Counted from the first letter of the stretch, positions 50,937 to 62,324 are shown. The stretch: DNA of 64,000 nt from Streptomyces sp. NBC_01276 (GCF_041435355.1 NZ_CP108442.1:4896501-4960500); one strand, 5' to 3'. Numbers and translations: made by a program. Notes: generated by a model not told the origin, from the sequence alone.

Positions 50937-51511
50937 ATCGACTCCTGCTGGGTGGCCTCGAACTGCTCGCGGGTGCAGAAGCTGAGCAGGGCGGTCTTCT
51001 CCGGCTTGACGACCTCGCGCTCGGGGACGAAACCGACCGCCTCGTTGAGGGCGTGGACGGCCTTGTTGCGGACGTCGGGCTCGACGACGACGCGGAGGTT
51101 CGCCGGGTCGGCGAAGAGCGAGGCCATCACCGTGGTGATCACGGCGCGGGTGAAGCCGCTGACCGGGGTGTCGGTCGGGGCGACCAGGAAGTGCATGCCG
51201 ACGTCGCCGGGCTCGGGGTCGTACAGGCCGACCAGCTCCAGGCGCGCCGGGTCGTAGCTCTCCATGAGGAAGGCGGGCCGGCCCTCGTGCAGGCCGATGA
51301 AGGCCTGGTGGTGCTCGTGCGTGGTGATGCGCACGTACTCGCGCTCCACCTCGGTGAGCGTGGCGTCCTGCATCATCCAGAACGCGGCCTTCGGGTCGGT
51401 GACCCAGCCGTGCAGCAGTTCCGCGTCGGCGAACGGGTCCAGGGGACGGATCGTGAAGGTCCCGAGGACGGCGTCGGTGCGGGTGAAGAGGATCTCGGCG
51501 GTGGTGCTCAT
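50933..51511 (-). CDS. desC: Desferrioxamine acyltransferase DesC
   Basis: 192 residues, GNAT-type acyltransferase (AlcB/IucB-like). Core [25 protein letters not shown] is the acyl-CoA binding region and [18 protein letters not shown] the motif B. It transfers succinyl, acetyl or other acyl groups to N-hydroxycadaverine. ATG 51511 overlaps desB by 4 bases; its own stop overlaps desD. Confidence 0.94.
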   Translation of the reverse strand: MSTTAEILFTRTDAVLGTFTIRPLDPFADAELLHGWVTDPKAAFWMMQDATLTEVEREYVRITTHEHHQAFIGLHEGRPAFLMESYDPARLELVGLYDPEPGDVGMHFLVAPTDTPVSGFTRAVITTVMASLFADPANLRVVVEPDVRNKAVHALNEAVGFVPEREVVKPEKTALLSFCTREQFEATQQESI

Positions 51512-52809
51512 GCGTGCGTGCCTTCCGGGGCGGCGAACTGCTGGAACGCGATGGACTTCTCGACCTTGTAGTACTCGCGGCCGAGCAGCTCACCGACGAT
51601 GTACGCGTTGCGGTACGCGGCCATGCCCAGGTCGGGCGAGGTGATGGAGTGGTTGTGGGTCGTGCCGTTCTGGAGGTAGACGCCCCGGCCGGTCGTGTCC
51701 ACGCTGTAGTTGCGGCCCGCGTCGAGGCGGCCGCGGCCGTCGAAGTTCAGGCGGTCGCGGACCGGGTCCAGGAATCCGGGGACGACGTACTCGTAGCCGG
51801 TGGCGAGCACCAGGCCCTCGGTGGCGAGGGAGAAGTCCCGCTCCTGCTCCTCCTGGCGCAGCCCCAGGGTGTAGGTGCCCGTGGTGGTGTCGTACGCCGT
51901 GCCGTTCAGGGAGGTGTTGGTCAGCAGGGTGGTCGGGACGGGGCCCGGCATGCTGATCTTCTTCTGGTAGAGCAGGTCGAAGATCTCGTTGATCAGGTCG
52001 CCGTCGATGCCCTTGAAGAGGTTCTTCTGCTGGGTCTCCAGGCGGTAGCGGGTGTCCTCCGGGAGGGCGTGGAAGTAGTCCACGTATTCCGGGGAGGTCA
52101 TCTCCAGCGTCAGCTTGGTGTATTCGAGGGGGAAGAAGCGGGGGGAGCGGGTGACCCAGTTCAGCTGGTAGCCGTACGAGTCGATCTCGGCGAGGAGGTC
52201 GAGGTAGATCTCGGCCGCGCTCTGGCCGGAGCCGATCAGGGTGATCGACTTCTTCTTCTGCAGCTCCGCCTTGTTCTGCATGTAGGCCGAGTTGTGCAGG
52301 AAGTCGCCGCCGAGGTCCCCGCAGGCCCGCGGGACGTGGGGCGAGGTGCCGGTGCCCAGGACCAGGCGGCGGGCGAGGTGGGTCTCGCCCTTGTCCGTGT
52401 GGACCTCGTAGAGGCCGGCGGCCCCGTCGTAGGTGACCTCGGTGACCGTGGTGGAGTACAGGACGTTGTCGAGCCGGTCGGCGGCCCAGCGGCAGTAGTC
52501 GTTGTACTCGGCGCGCAGCGGGTAGAAGTTCTCCCGGATGTAGAAGGAGTACAGCCGGTCCTTGTCCTTCAGGTAGTTCAGGAAGGAGAAGGGCGAGGTC
52601 GGGTCGGCGAGGGTGACCAGGTCCGACATGAACGGCGTCTGCAGGTGCGCACCGTCGAGGAACATGCCGGCGTGCCACTCGAAGTGCGGCTTCGACTCGA
52701 TGAAGAGGCCGTCGAGCTCGTCGATCGGCGCGGTCAGGCAGGCGAGTCCCAGGTTGAAGGGACCGAGGCCGATGCCGATGAAGTCGTGGGGCTTAACGGT
52801 GGACGGCAA
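51508..52809 (-). CDS. desB: Lysine/cadaverine N-monooxygenase DesB
   Basis: 433 residues, flavin N-hydroxylase. FAD loop [20 protein letters not shown] loop [18 protein letters not shown], and [15 protein letters not shown] at the C terminus fit siderophore monooxygenases. It hydroxylates cadaverine for hydroxamate formation. The likely start is TTG 52809, overlapping the desA end by 17 bp; no other start fits the family N terminus [10 protein letters not shown]. Confidence 0.95.
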   Translation of the reverse strand: MPSTVKPHDFIGIGLGPFNLGLACLTAPIDELDGLFIESKPHFEWHAGMFLDGAHLQTPFMSDLVTLADPTSPFSFLNYLKDKDRLYSFYIRENFYPLRAEYNDYCRWAADRLDNVLYSTTVTEVTYDGAAGLYEVHTDKGETHLARRLVLGTGTSPHVPRACGDLGGDFLHNSAYMQNKAELQKKKSITLIGSGQSAAEIYLDLLAEIDSYGYQLNWVTRSPRFFPLEYTKLTLEMTSPEYVDYFHALPEDTRYRLETQQKNLFKGIDGDLINEIFDLLYQKKISMPGPVPTTLLTNTSLNGTAYDTTTGTYTLGLRQEEQERDFSLATEGLVLATGYEYVVPGFLDPVRDRLNFDGRGRLDAGRNYSVDTTGRGVYLQNGTTHNHSITSPDLGMAAYRNAYIVGELLGREYYKVEKSIAFQQFAAPEGTHA

Positions 52810-54286
52810 GGGATTCTCCCAGGAACTGCTCGGCGTGTGCGGCGAGGAGGTCGAGGACGGCCGCGATGTCGGACGTCGTGGTCTGCGGGTTGAGGAGGGT
52901 GAACTTCAGGTACTGGCGGCCGTCCACCCTGGTGCCGGCCACGACGGCCTCGCCGGAGGCGAACAGGGCCTTGCGGGCGTGCAGCTGGGCCTCGTCGAGG
53001 AGGTCCGCCCGGTACTCGCCGCCGGCGGGGACGTAGCGGAAGACCAGGGTGGAGATCTGCGGGCGGACGACGACCTCGAAGCGCGGGTCGGCCTCGATGA
53101 CCTCGTAGCCGGCGGCGGCCAGGTCGATGACCTCGTCGAAGAGTGAGCCGAGGCCGTCGGCGCCCATGACGCGCAGGGTCATCCAGAGCTTGAGGGCGTC
53201 GAAACGGCGCGTGGTCTGGATCGACTTGTCGACCTGGTTCGGGATCCGCTCCTCGGCCATCCGGCGCGGGTTGAGGTAGTCCGCGTGGTACGTGGCGTGC
53301 TTGAGGGTGTCGCGGTCGCGGACCAGCATCGCGCTGGAACTCACCGGCTGGAAGAAGGACTTGTGGTAGTCGACCGTGACCGAGTCGGCGTGCCCGATGC
53401 CGTCGAGGAGGTGCCGGCGGGTGGGGGAGACCAGCAGTCCGCAGCCGTAGGCGGCGTCCACGTGCATCCACGCGGAGTGCTCGGAGGTCAGGCGGGCGAT
53501 CTCGGGGAGCGGGTCGATGGACCCGAAGTCGGTGGTGCCGGCGGTGGCGACGACGGCCATCGGGAAGAGGCCCTCGGCGGCGCAGTTCTCCAGCTCCAGG
53601 GCGAGCACCGAGGTGTCCATGCGGCGGTTGCGGTCGACCGGGACGGAGATGACCGCCTCGTAGCCGAGGCCGAGCATGGCGGCCGACTTCTGGACGCTGA
53701 AGTGGCTGGCCTCGGAGGTGAAGATGCGCAGCTTCGGCAGCAGTTCGGCCTTGGCGAGCTCGACGCCCCGGTCCAGGGCGCGCTTCATGACGATGCGGCA
53801 GGCCTCGTCGCGGGCCAGGAGCAGCGCGTGGAAGTTCGACTGGCTGCCGCCGGAGGTGAAGATGCCGTCGGCGCCCTCGCCGAGGCCGATGCGGCGGGCG
53901 GTCCAGTCGATCAGGCGGCGCTCGATGAGCGTGCCGCCGATGGACTGGTCCCAGGTGTCGAGCGAGGAGTTGACGGCCGAGAGGACCGCTTCGCCGACCA
54001 CCGCGGGGATGACCACCGGGCAGTTGAGGTGGCCCAGGTAGCGGGGGTGGTGGAAGTAGACCGCGTCACGGAGGTAGACGCCTTCGAGCTCGTCGAGCGC
54101 GGCCGCGGTGTCGGCCAGCGGGGTGTCGAGGTCGATCGAGGCGATGACCGGGGCGAGCTCGTCGACGGACACGCCGGTGTGGGGTTGTTCCGTGGTCGCG
54201 AGTTTGGCGGCGACGCGGTCGACGCCCTCGGTGACGGAGCGCCGGTAGAGGTCCGCGGTCGTCTCGTTCAGCAGATGCGAGCGCAT
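52793..54286 (-). CDS. desA: Lysine decarboxylase DesA (PLP-dependent, desferrioxamine)
   Basis: 497 residues, group II PLP decarboxylase. The Schiff-base lysine is in [10 protein letters not shown] (Lys309), with [15 protein letters not shown] and [10 protein letters not shown] as cofactor sites. It makes cadaverine from lysine. GGAGG precedes ATG 54286 by 7 bases; the in-frame TTG just before is rejected. First gene of desABCD, 45 bp below the iron box. Confidence 0.95.
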   Translation of the reverse strand: MRSHLLNETTADLYRRSVTEGVDRVAAKLATTEQPHTGVSVDELAPVIASIDLDTPLADTAAALDELEGVYLRDAVYFHHPRYLGHLNCPVVIPAVVGEAVLSAVNSSLDTWDQSIGGTLIERRLIDWTARRIGLGEGADGIFTSGGSQSNFHALLLARDEACRIVMKRALDRGVELAKAELLPKLRIFTSEASHFSVQKSAAMLGLGYEAVISVPVDRNRRMDTSVLALELENCAAEGLFPMAVVATAGTTDFGSIDPLPEIARLTSEHSAWMHVDAAYGCGLLVSPTRRHLLDGIGHADSVTVDYHKSFFQPVSSSAMLVRDRDTLKHATYHADYLNPRRMAEERIPNQVDKSIQTTRRFDALKLWMTLRVMGADGLGSLFDEVIDLAAAGYEVIEADPRFEVVVRPQISTLVFRYVPAGGEYRADLLDEAQLHARKALFASGEAVVAGTRVDGRQYLKFTLLNPQTTTSDIAAVLDLLAAHAEQFLGESLAVHR

Positions 54287-54325
54287 CAACTTTCCTCCGG
54301 GCAGGGGGAGAAGCGGGTGGGGTGT

Positions 54326-54354
54326 AATGATTAGGTTAGCCTAACCTAATCATT
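54326..54354. promoter_or_regulatory. Iron box upstream of desA
   Basis: TTAGGTTAGCCTAACCTAA (54331-54349) is the 19-bp iron box bound by DmdR-type repressors; the symmetry extends to 14-bp perfect arms over 29 bp. With iron the repressor shuts off desABCD. Confidence 0.95.
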
Positions 54355-54366
54355 CGGCCAAATAGG

Positions 54367-54396
54367 GAAGGGCCCCGGCGAATGCCGGGGCCCTTC
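54367..54396 (-). terminator. Terminator after desF
   Basis: GAAGGGCCCCGGC (54367-54379) and GCCGGGGCCCTTC (54384-54396) pair perfectly around GAAT, 30 bp beyond the desF stop on the minus strand and upstream of the iron box, so desEF and desABCD are separate units. Confidence 0.88.
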
Positions 54397-54426
54397 TTCC
54401 AAATGCCGTGCGTGGCGCGCGCGTTG

Positions 54427-55317
54427 CTACAGCTCGGACGCGGGGTCCTCGCTCGCGGCCTTGCCCGCGTACGCCTCGGCGAGCAGCTGCTCCTCGCTCG
54501 CGCCGAGGCGCCAGTAGCCGGTGAAGCGCACCGCGCGCCGGTCGACGGAACGTTCCTGCACCAGGTGGCGGCGTACCGCGCGGATGGTGCCGGCCTCGCC
54601 CGCGATCCAGGCGTACGGGGCCTCGGCGGCGGGCAGCGCGCTCGCCCGCACCCGCTCCACCACCTCTTCGGTCCGCTCCCGGCCGGCCCCCTTCTCGCGC
54701 ACGATCCAGGTGACGTCCGCGTCCGCCGGAGCCGGCAGGGCGATCCGGTCGTCCTCGTGCGGGACCTCGAACCACGCCTTCACCCTGGTTCCGGCGGGGA
54801 GCCGGTCCAGGATCGCCGCGGCGGCCGGCAGGGCCGTCTCGTCCGCGTACATCAGCACCGCGTCGGTGCCCGCAGGGGGCTGGAAGCGCACGGACTTGTT
54901 CTCCGCGACGGCCGGGCCGATCGCCATGATCCGGCGGCCGGTCACCGCCTTGCCCGCCCAGCGGGAGGCCGGGGAGGAGTCCCCGTGCAGGACGAAGTCG
55001 ATGTCCACCTCGTCCGCGCCGCCGGGCGTGCGCCGCTGCTCGCGCACGGTGTACGAGCGCATCACGGGCCGCTCCTCCTCCGGCATCCCCCGCCACTCGG
55101 CGAACCAGGTGTCCTCGGCGGTGGAGGGGAGTTCGGTGTGCTCCCGGTGCTCGGGCGGCAGGAAGAGCGAGAGGCTCTGGTCGAAGCCCCCCGACCGGAA
55201 TCCGGCGAGGGACTCCCCGCCGAAGGTGACGCGCAGGAACGAGTGGCCGAGGCGCCGCGTGCGCAGGACTTCGAGCGTGAAGAAGCCGAAGTGCGCGGCG
55301 GATTCGGTGGCGGTCAT
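54427..55317 (-). CDS. desF: Siderophore-interacting ferric reductase (SIP family)
   Basis: 296 residues. FAD-binding half with VMRSYTVREQRR and IDFVLHGDSSPASRWA, and NAD(P)H half with VLMYADETALPAAAAIL and YAWIAGEAGTIRAVRRHL, the signature of SIP ferric-siderophore reductases (ViuB type). It releases iron from imported ferrioxamine. Follows desE by 40 bp on the same strand, so desE and desF are co-transcribed from the second iron box. Confidence 0.93.
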   Translation of the reverse strand: MTATESAAHFGFFTLEVLRTRRLGHSFLRVTFGGESLAGFRSGGFDQSLSLFLPPEHREHTELPSTAEDTWFAEWRGMPEEERPVMRSYTVREQRRTPGGADEVDIDFVLHGDSSPASRWAGKAVTGRRIMAIGPAVAENKSVRFQPPAGTDAVLMYADETALPAAAAILDRLPAGTRVKAWFEVPHEDDRIALPAPADADVTWIVREKGAGRERTEEVVERVRASALPAAEAPYAWIAGEAGTIRAVRRHLVQERSVDRRAVRFTGYWRLGASEEQLLAEAYAGKAASEDPASEL

Positions 55318-55357
55318 GCGGAGGATCCCCCCTGGGATTTCGCCGTTGTGGCGGTGG

Positions 55358-56410
55358 TCAGCTGACCTTCTTGGCGTTCTGGACGGTCTTCGCGAGGTCT
55401 TCCAGGATCTGCGCGCACTTCTCGTACGAGTAGATCGGCTCCGTCACGCGCGGGGCGATCTGGCCGGCCTTGACGGCGGGCAGCGCGGCCCAGGTGGGCT
55501 TCTCCTTCGTCAGCTGCTCGTTCTGCAGGGTGCCGGTGCGGTTGTCGAGCAGGACGACGTCGGCCTTGTACTTGCCGGCGTTCTCCCAGCTCAGGCTCTC
55601 GAAGAAGACGCTGCCCTGGTCGAGGTGGTCCGGGGTCACGAACTCCACGCCGAGGGACTCGAAGTACTTCAGGTCGGCCGAGGTCTTCGGGGTGGAGACG
55701 TAGAGGTGGTCCGCGTCGCCCGAGCCGACGAGCACCTTGACGCCCGGGTTGGCCTTGGTGGCCTCGCGGACCTTCGCGGCGGCGGCCTCGAAGCGGGCCT
55801 TGGCGTCGACGGTCTTCTGGTTCTTCGGGTCGGCGCCGAGGGACTGGGCGAGCTCCGCCGTGCGGGCGAGGGCCTTGTCCATCGAGGCGTCGCTGCCCGT
55901 GGCGATGGCGGCGGCCGGGGCCAGCTTCAGGATCTTGTCCTTGGAGGCCTCGGGGACGTACCAGTACGAGCCGTCCCAGGTGTTGGTCAGCAGCACGTCG
56001 GGCCGCAGGGCCGCGTACTTCTCGACGTTGAACTCGTCGTAGACGTTGCCCAGGATCTCGACCTTGGAGATGTCCATGGAGCCGGCCTGCGGGTCCGGCT
56101 TGCCGTCGGCGAGCTTGGTCGGGCCGAACACGCCCTTGACTTGGACGCCGTAGTCGTAGAGGGCGGCGGCCGTGCCGGTGAAGGCGACGATGTTCTTCGG
56201 CGCGGACTTGGTGCTGACGTCCTTGCCGAGGTCGTCCTTGAACGTCCAGGGGCCGGAAGCCGCCGCGGAGGCGCCGCCCTTGTCGCCCGCGCCGTCCTTC
56301 GCCGTGCCGGTGTTGCCGCCGCAGGCGCTGAGCGCCGCGACGAGGCCGAGGGCGCCGCCCGCCGCGACGAAGCCGCGACGGGAGAGGACGGAGGTTCTGG
56401 GCTTGGGCAT
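55358..56410 (-). CDS. desE: Ferrioxamine-binding lipoprotein DesE
   Basis: 350 residues. Twin-arginine-like leader (SRRGFVAAGGAL) and lipobox LSAC with lipidated Cys at about residue 30, then a Ser/Gly/Ala linker and a type III periplasmic-binding (FecB/FhuD-like) fold with NIVAFTGTAAALYDYG and ALRPDVLLTNTW. It captures ferrioxamine for an ABC importer whose permease genes are not in the window. Iron box at 56470-56486, 60 bp upstream. Confidence 0.94.
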   Translation of the reverse strand: MPKPRTSVLSRRGFVAAGGALGLVAALSACGGNTGTAKDGAGDKGGASAAASGPWTFKDDLGKDVSTKSAPKNIVAFTGTAAALYDYGVQVKGVFGPTKLADGKPDPQAGSMDISKVEILGNVYDEFNVEKYAALRPDVLLTNTWDGSYWYVPEASKDKILKLAPAAAIATGSDASMDKALARTAELAQSLGADPKNQKTVDAKARFEAAAAKVREATKANPGVKVLVGSGDADHLYVSTPKTSADLKYFESLGVEFVTPDHLDQGSVFFESLSWENAGKYKADVVLLDNRTGTLQNEQLTKEKPTWAALPAVKAGQIAPRVTEPIYSYEKCAQILEDLAKTVQNAKKVS

Positions 56411-56469
56411 GTCGATGTCCGCTTTCGTACGCGCAGGGGGCGGCCACCGGGGGTGTGACCGTTCGTGGG

Positions 56470-56486
56470 AAGGTTAGCCTAACCTT
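56470..56486. promoter_or_regulatory. Iron box upstream of desE
   Basis: AAGGTTAGCCTAACCTT keeps the GGTTAGCCTAACC core with perfect 8-bp arms; 60 bp before the desE start. Confidence 0.93.
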
Positions 56487-56558
56487 GGCCAAAAACAGTA
56501 AGGGGACCCTAATTTTCTCGGGTCCCCTTGCCGCTCCCCGCGCGTCGCGGGGGTTCCG

Positions 56559-57719
56559 TCAGCCGGCGAAGCCCAGCTCACGGGCGATGAGCATGCGCTG
56601 CACCTCGCTCGTGCCTTCGCCGATTTCCAGGATCTTGGAGTCCCGCCACATGCGGGCCACGGGGTACTCGTTCATGAAGCCGTAGCCGCCGTGGATCTGC
56701 GTGGCGTCACGGGCGTTGTCCACGGCCACGGTCGAGGAGTACAGCTTCGCGATCGCAGCCTCCTTCTTGAACGGCTCCCCGGCCACCAGGCGGGAGGCCG
56801 CGTCGCGCCAGCCGATGCGGGCCATGTGCGCGCGCATCTCCATGTCCGCCAGCTTGAACTGGATGGCCTGGTTGTCGCCGATCGCCTTGCCGAAGGCGTG
56901 CCGTTCCTTCGCGTACTTGACCGACTCGTCCACACAGCCCTGCGCGAGGCCGGTGGCGAGTGCCGAGATGGCGATGCGGCCCTCGTCCAGGATCCGCAGG
57001 AACTGGGCGTATCCGCGGCCCTCGTCGCCGACGAGGTTGGCCAGCGGGACGCGGACGTCGGCGAAGGAAAGCTCGCGGGTGTCCGAGGAGTTCCAGCCGA
57101 CCTTGGAGTAGGGCGCGGCGACCGTGAACCCGGGAGTGCCCGACGGGACGATGATCGAGGAGATCTCCGGACGGCCGTCCGCCTTGCGACCGGTCACGGC
57201 GGTGACGGTCACCAGTCCGGTGATGTCCGTACCGGAGTTGGTGATGAAGCACTTCGAGCCGTTGATGACCCACTCGTCGCCGTCCTTGACGGCGGTGGTG
57301 CGGGTGCCGCCGGCGTCGCTGCCCGCGCCGGGCTCGGTCAGGCCGAACGCGCCCAGGACCTCCCCGGAGCACATCTTGGGCAGCCACTCCCGCTTCTGCT
57401 CCTCGGAGCCGAAGAGGTAGAGCGGCATGGCGCCCAGCGAGACGCCCGCCTCCAGGGTGATGGCGACCGAGGAGTCGACGCGGGCCAGCTCCTCCAGGGC
57501 GATGCCGAGGGCGAGGTAGTCGCCGCCCATGCCGCCGTACTCCTCCGGGAAGGGCAGGCCGAACAGGCCCATGCGGCCCATCTCGCGGACGATCTCGTAC
57601 GGGAACTCGTGGCGCTCGTACAGGTCGCCGATCTTCGGGGCGATGACGTCGTGGGCGAACGCCTCGACGGTGCGGCGGAGTTCCTCGTGCTCGGGGGTGA
57701 GCCGGTGGTCGAGGGCCAT
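56559..57719 (-). CDS. acdH: Branched-chain (isovaleryl/isobutyryl-type) acyl-CoA dehydrogenase
   Basis: 386 residues. ACAD motifs LGAFGLTEPGAGSDAGGTRTTA and, at the C terminus, QIHGGYGFMNEYPVARMWRDSKILEIGEGTSEVQRMLIAREL; the catalytic Glu lies in YEH/EGT-type region as in short-branched-chain enzymes. First oxidation step of leucine-derived isovaleryl-CoA, consistent with the carboxylase and lyase genes upstream on the same strand. ATG 57719, 8 bp from the HMG-CoA lyase stop. Last gene of the operon. Confidence 0.9.
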   Translation of the reverse strand: MALDHRLTPEHEELRRTVEAFAHDVIAPKIGDLYERHEFPYEIVREMGRMGLFGLPFPEEYGGMGGDYLALGIALEELARVDSSVAITLEAGVSLGAMPLYLFGSEEQKREWLPKMCSGEVLGAFGLTEPGAGSDAGGTRTTAVKDGDEWVINGSKCFITNSGTDITGLVTVTAVTGRKADGRPEISSIIVPSGTPGFTVAAPYSKVGWNSSDTRELSFADVRVPLANLVGDEGRGYAQFLRILDEGRIAISALATGLAQGCVDESVKYAKERHAFGKAIGDNQAIQFKLADMEMRAHMARIGWRDAASRLVAGEPFKKEAAIAKLYSSTVAVDNARDATQIHGGYGFMNEYPVARMWRDSKILEIGEGTSEVQRMLIARELGFAG

Positions 57720-57727
57720 GATCTTCG

Positions 57728-58663
57728 TTACTCCTTGTGGGAGAGGGCGCGGACGGTGCGGGAGGGGCTGGGACGGCCCAGCTGTTCGGCCATCCACACG
57801 CTCGTGGCGGTGAGCGCGGCCAGGTCGACCCCGGTCTCGATGCCGAGGCCGTCGAGCATCCACACCAGGTCCTCGGTGGCGAGGTTGCCGGTGGCGCTCT
57901 TCGCGTACGGGCAGCCGCCGAGGCCGCCCGCGGAGGCGTCGACGGTGGTCACTCCGTGCTGGAGCGCGGCGAGGGTGTTGGACAGCGCCTGGCCGTAGGT
58001 GTCGTGGAAGTGCACGCCGATCCGGTCCGTCGGCACGCCCTCCTCGTTGAGCTCGCCGAGGAGGCTTTGGACATGGCCCGGGGTGGCGACGCCGATGGTG
58101 TCGCCGAGGCTGAGCTCGTCGCAGCCGAGGTCGAGCAGGGCCTTGGCGACCCGGACCACCTGGTGGACCGGGACCGGGCCCTCCCAGGGGTCGCCGAAGC
58201 ACATGGAGAGGTAGCCGCGCACGTGCGCGCCGCCCTCCTTGGCACGGGCCACGACGGGCTCGAACATGGTGAGGGACTCGGCGACGGTCCGGTTCAGGTT
58301 GCGGGACGCGAAGGTCTCGGTGGCCGAGCCGAACACGGCGATGCGGTCCGCGCCGAGCGCCAGGGCGCGGTCGAGGCCGCGCTCGTTGGGGACGAGGACG
58401 GGCAGGTGCACCCCGGCCAGGTCCTGGAGCCGCGGGAAAAGCTCCTCGGCGTCGGCCAGCTGGGGCACCCACTTGGGGTGCACGAAGCTGGTCGCCTCGA
58501 CGGTCGTCAGGCCGGCGGCGGCGAGGCGGTGGACGAACTCGGCCTTGACGGCGGTGGGTACGGCCGTCTTCTCGTTCTGCAGTCCGTCGCGGGCGCCGAC
58601 CTCGTGGATGCGGACCCGGGCCGGCAGCCCGGGGGCCGGGACGTTCATGGGCAGTCCGTTCAC
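57728..58663 (-). CDS. Hydroxymethylglutaryl-CoA lyase
   Basis: 311 residues, TIM barrel of the HMGL family: [15 protein letters not shown] (metal Asp), [18 protein letters not shown] (His ligands), and [19 protein letters not shown] (catalytic Cys loop). Splits HMG-CoA into acetyl-CoA and acetoacetate, the last leucine-catabolic step. GTG 58663 overlaps the mccA stop (GTGA) with GGAGGGGG upstream; ATG 58648 is the alternative. Confidence 0.95.
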   Translation of the reverse strand: MNGLPMNVPAPGLPARVRIHEVGARDGLQNEKTAVPTAVKAEFVHRLAAAGLTTVEATSFVHPKWVPQLADAEELFPRLQDLAGVHLPVLVPNERGLDRALALGADRIAVFGSATETFASRNLNRTVAESLTMFEPVVARAKEGGAHVRGYLSMCFGDPWEGPVPVHQVVRVAKALLDLGCDELSLGDTIGVATPGHVQSLLGELNEEGVPTDRIGVHFHDTYGQALSNTLAALQHGVTTVDASAGGLGGCPYAKSATGNLATEDLVWMLDGLGIETGVDLAALTATSVWMAEQLGRPSPSRTVRALSHKE

Positions 58664-60681
58664 CGGTCCCCCTCCTCTTCCCCGTCCGGGGTCACGACCG
58701 CCAGGACCTGGTCCATGGCGACGGTGGTGCCCGGGGTGACGTCGAGTTCGGTGACGGTGCCGGCGTGCGGGGCGGAGATGACGTGCTCCATCTTCATCGC
58801 CTCGACGACCAGCAGGCTCTGGCCCGCCGCCACCTTGTCCCCGACGGCCACCTTGACGACGGTGACGGTGCCGGGCATCGGCGCGGCGAGGGTGTCGGCG
58901 CCGGTCCGTCCGGCCCCGCCGAGCAGGGCGGCGACGGGGTCGTGCCGCTGCACGTGCCAGGCGTCGCCGTCGCGGCCGAGCCAGGTCCCCTCCGAGGAGG
59001 CGGCGTGGCTGAACCGGTGCGTGACGCCGTCCAGTTCGACGGTGACGAGGTCGCCGGTGCGCGCCACGACCCGGCCCGCGGCGGAGGCGGCGACGCCGTC
59101 GCCGTCCGGGGCGAGCAGCAGCTCCGTACCGGGGCCGGACGGGCGGGTGCGGACCTCCACCGGGTCCCGGCCGGGGAGGCGGAAGTGGTGCACCGTCCAC
59201 GCCGGGGTCCCGCCCAGGCGCCAGCCGTCGGCGGCGTCGAACGGGTCGGCCCAGCCCTGCGGCCGGGCGGGCGGGGCCGCCGCCAGCAGCGCGGCCGCCG
59301 CGTACACCTCGGCCGGGACCCCCTCCGGGAGCAGGGCCTGCAGGTCGCGTTCCACCAGGCCCGTGTCCAGGTCCCCGCTGACCACGTCCGGGTGGGCCAG
59401 GAGCCTGCGCAGGAAGCCGGTGTTGGTCTGGACGCCCAGGATCACGGTGTCGGCCAGGGCCGCCCGCAGGGAGCGCAGGGCCGAGGCCCGGTCGGGTCCG
59501 TACGCGATGACCTTCGACAGCATCGGGTCGTACGTGGAGCCGGTGTCCACGCCGGCCGTCAGCCCGGAGTCGGTGCGCACCGCCCCGCCCTCCGGCTCCG
59601 ACAGGGCCAGGACCGTACCGCCGGACGGCAGGAAGCCGCGGGCCGGGTCCTCGGCGCAGACGCGGGCCTCGATGGCGTGGCCGGTCAGCCGCACGTCCGC
59701 CTGCCCGAACCCGAGGGGAGCCCCCGCCGCCACCCGCAGCTGCTGCTCCACCAGGTCCAGGCCCGTGATCAGCTCGGTCACCGGGTGCTCGACCTGGAGG
59801 CGGGTGTTCATCTCCATGAAGTAGTACGAGGACGGGTCCCCGCCCGGCACGATGAACTCCACGGTGCCCGCGCCGACGTACCCGCAACTGCGGGCCGCCT
59901 CCACGGCCGCGGCGCCCATCGCCGCGCGGACCTCCTCGTCGAGCAGGACCGAGGGCGCCTCCTCGATGACCTTCTGGTGGCGCCGCTGGAGGGAGCACTC
60001 GCGCTCGCCGAGGTGGACCACGTTGCCGTGCGCGTCGGCCAGCACCTGGATCTCGATGTGCCGGGGCCGGTCGACCCACCGCTCGACGAGCAGGGTGTCG
60101 TCGCCGAAGGAGGACTTCGCCTCGCGGCGGGCGGCCGCGATCTCCTCGGCCAGCACGGCCGCGTCGCGGACCAGCCGCATGCCCTTGCCGCCGCCGCCCG
60201 CGGAGGGCTTCAGCAGGACGGGCATGCCGATGGCCTCGGCCGCGGAGACCAGCTCGGCGTCGGTGAGACCGCTTCCGGAGGAGCCGGGGACCACGGGCAC
60301 GCCCGCCGCCTTCACCGTCTCCTTGGCCCGGATCTTGTCGCCCATCAGGGAGATGGCGCTCGCGGGCGGGCCGATGAAGGCCAGCCCGGCGTCGGCGCAG
60401 GCCCGGGCGAAGCCGGCGTTCTCCGCGAGGAAGCCGTAGCCGGGGTGGACGGCCTCGGCGCCGGTGCGGCGGGCGGCGTCCAGGAGCCGCTCCACCGACA
60501 GGTAGCTCTCGGCGGCGGCCGCCGGGCCGATCCGGACGGCCGTGTCGGCCTCCCGTACGTGCCGGGCGTCCGCGTCGGCGTCGCTGAAGACGGCCACGGA
60601 GCGGATGCCGAGCTGCCGCAGCGTGCGGATGACCCGTACCGCGATCTCGCCCCGGTTCGCGACCAGAACAGTGCTGAACAT
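58660..60681 (-). CDS. mccA: Methylcrotonyl-CoA carboxylase alpha (biotin) subunit
   Basis: 673 residues. Biotin carboxylase domain (1-445) with [16 protein letters not shown] at the start, [13 protein letters not shown] and [16 protein letters not shown]; a linker domain; and a C-terminal biotinyl domain with [11 protein letters not shown] (biotin lysine). ATG 60681 is the family start; upstream codons to 60696 overlap the gap. With the beta subunit it carboxylates 3-methylcrotonyl-CoA. Annotations as acetyl/propionyl-CoA carboxylase alpha are possible, but context favours leucine catabolism. Confidence 0.93.
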   Translation of the reverse strand: MFSTVLVANRGEIAVRVIRTLRQLGIRSVAVFSDADADARHVREADTAVRIGPAAAAESYLSVERLLDAARRTGAEAVHPGYGFLAENAGFARACADAGLAFIGPPASAISLMGDKIRAKETVKAAGVPVVPGSSGSGLTDAELVSAAEAIGMPVLLKPSAGGGGKGMRLVRDAAVLAEEIAAARREAKSSFGDDTLLVERWVDRPRHIEIQVLADAHGNVVHLGERECSLQRRHQKVIEEAPSVLLDEEVRAAMGAAAVEAARSCGYVGAGTVEFIVPGGDPSSYYFMEMNTRLQVEHPVTELITGLDLVEQQLRVAAGAPLGFGQADVRLTGHAIEARVCAEDPARGFLPSGGTVLALSEPEGGAVRTDSGLTAGVDTGSTYDPMLSKVIAYGPDRASALRSLRAALADTVILGVQTNTGFLRRLLAHPDVVSGDLDTGLVERDLQALLPEGVPAEVYAAAALLAAAPPARPQGWADPFDAADGWRLGGTPAWTVHHFRLPGRDPVEVRTRPSGPGTELLLAPDGDGVAASAAGRVVARTGDLVTVELDGVTHRFSHAASSEGTWLGRDGDAWHVQRHDPVAALLGGAGRTGADTLAAPMPGTVTVVKVAVGDKVAAGQSLLVVEAMKMEHVISAPHAGTVTELDVTPGTTVAMDQVLAVVTPDGEEEGDR

Positions 60682-60707
60682 CGAAGAGGTCCTCACGTCA
60701 CATCACG

Positions 60708-62324
60708 TCACATACGGAAGATGCCGAAAGCGGGGTCGCCCAGCGGGGCGTTCGCGCACGCGGTCAGGGCCAGTCCCAGCACCTGCCGGGTCTCCATCGG
60801 GTCGATGACCCCGTCGTCCCACAGCCGGGCGGTGGCGTAGTAGGCGTTGCCCTGTTCCTCGTACTGGGCGCGGACCGGGGCCTTGAAGGCCTCTTCGTCC
60901 TCGGCGGGCCACTCCTGGCCCGCGCCCTCGATCTGGTCGCGCTTGACCGTGGCCAGGACGGAGGCGGCCTGCTCCCCGCCCATCACGGAGATCTTGGCAT
61001 TGGGCCACATCCACAGGAAGCGGGGGCTGTAGGCCCGTCCGCACATCGAGTAGTTGCCCGCGCCGTAGCTGCCGCCGACGACCACCGTGAGCTTGGGGAC
61101 CCGGGCGCAGGCCACGGCCGTGACCATCTTGGCGCCGTGCTTGGCGATGCCTCCCGCCTCGTAGTCCCGGCCGACCATGAAGCCGGAGATGTTCTGGAGG
61201 AAGAGGAGGGGGATGCCGCGCTGGTCGCACAGCTCGATGAAGTGGGCGCCCTTCTGCGCGGACTCGGAGAAGAGGATGCCGTTGTTGGCGATGATCCCGA
61301 CCGGGTGGCCGTGGATCCGGGCGAAGCCGGTCACCAGGGTCTGGCCGAACTCGGACTTGAACTCCTGGAAGCGGGAGCCGTCGACGATCCGGGAGATGAC
61401 CTCGCGGGCGTCGTAGGGGGTCCGGGAGTCGACGGGGACCGCGCCGTAGAGCCCGGACGGGTCGACCTTGGGCTCCTCGGGCGCCTCGACCGACCAGGGC
61501 AGGGCCCCGCGGTCGGGCAGGGTCGCCACGATGTTCCGTACGATCCGCAGCGCGTGCGCGTCGTCCTCGGCGAGGTGGTCGGTCACTCCCGAGACGCGGG
61601 AGTGGACCTCGCCGCCGCCCAGTTCCTCGGCCGTGACGACCTCTCCGGTGGCGGCCTTCACCAGCGGCGGGCCACCGAGGAAGATCGTGCCCTGGCCGCG
61701 CACGATGACGGCCTCGTCGCTCATGGCCGGGACGTACGCGCCGCCCGCCGTGCAGGAGCCGAGGACCGCGGCGATCTGCGGGATGCCGGCCCCCGACATG
61801 CGGGCCTGGTTGTAGAAGATGCGGCCGAAGTGCTCGCGGTCGGGGAAGACCTCGTCCTGCATGGGCAGGAAGGCGCCGCCGGAGTCGACCAGGTAGAGAC
61901 AGGGGAGACGATTCTCCAGGGCCACTTCCTGGGCCCGCAGGTGCTTCTTGACGGTCATCGGGTAGTACGTGCCGCCCTTGACGGTGGCGTCGTTGGCGAC
62001 GATCACGCACTCACGGCCGCTGACCCGGCCGATGCCCGCGATCACGCCCGCGGCCGGCGCGGCGCCCCCGTACATCCCCTCGGCGGCCAGCGGGGCCAGC
62101 TCCAGGAAGGGGGACCCGGGGTCCAGGAGGGCGTCCACGCGGTCGCGGGGAAGCAGCTTCCCGCGGGCGGTGTGGCGGGCGCGGGCCTTCTCCCCGCCGC
62201 CGAGCCGGGCCGCGTCGAGCCGGGCGCGGAGGCCCTCGGCGAGCTCGCGGTGGGCGGCCTCATTGGTCCGCCAGGCCTCGGACGCCGGGTCCGCGGCGCT
62301 CGTCAGCACTGGTGCCTGCTGCAT
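60708..62324 (-). CDS. mccB: Methylcrotonyl-CoA carboxylase beta (carboxyltransferase) subunit
   Basis: 538 residues. Two crotonase-like halves; [57 protein letters not shown] and [11 protein letters not shown] are the MCC-type motifs (the FLQN...GFM(V)G form distinguishes MCC from PCC). ATG 62324; first gene of the mccB-mccA-hmgL-acdH operon. The 100 bp upstream contain the twin 16-bp operators and the divergent TetR gene. Confidence 0.94.
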   Translation of the reverse strand: MQQAPVLTSAADPASEAWRTNEAAHRELAEGLRARLDAARLGGGEKARARHTARGKLLPRDRVDALLDPGSPFLELAPLAAEGMYGGAAPAAGVIAGIGRVSGRECVIVANDATVKGGTYYPMTVKKHLRAQEVALENRLPCLYLVDSGGAFLPMQDEVFPDREHFGRIFYNQARMSGAGIPQIAAVLGSCTAGGAYVPAMSDEAVIVRGQGTIFLGGPPLVKAATGEVVTAEELGGGEVHSRVSGVTDHLAEDDAHALRIVRNIVATLPDRGALPWSVEAPEEPKVDPSGLYGAVPVDSRTPYDAREVISRIVDGSRFQEFKSEFGQTLVTGFARIHGHPVGIIANNGILFSESAQKGAHFIELCDQRGIPLLFLQNISGFMVGRDYEAGGIAKHGAKMVTAVACARVPKLTVVVGGSYGAGNYSMCGRAYSPRFLWMWPNAKISVMGGEQAASVLATVKRDQIEGAGQEWPAEDEEAFKAPVRAQYEEQGNAYYATARLWDDGVIDPMETRQVLGLALTACANAPLGDPAFGIFRM

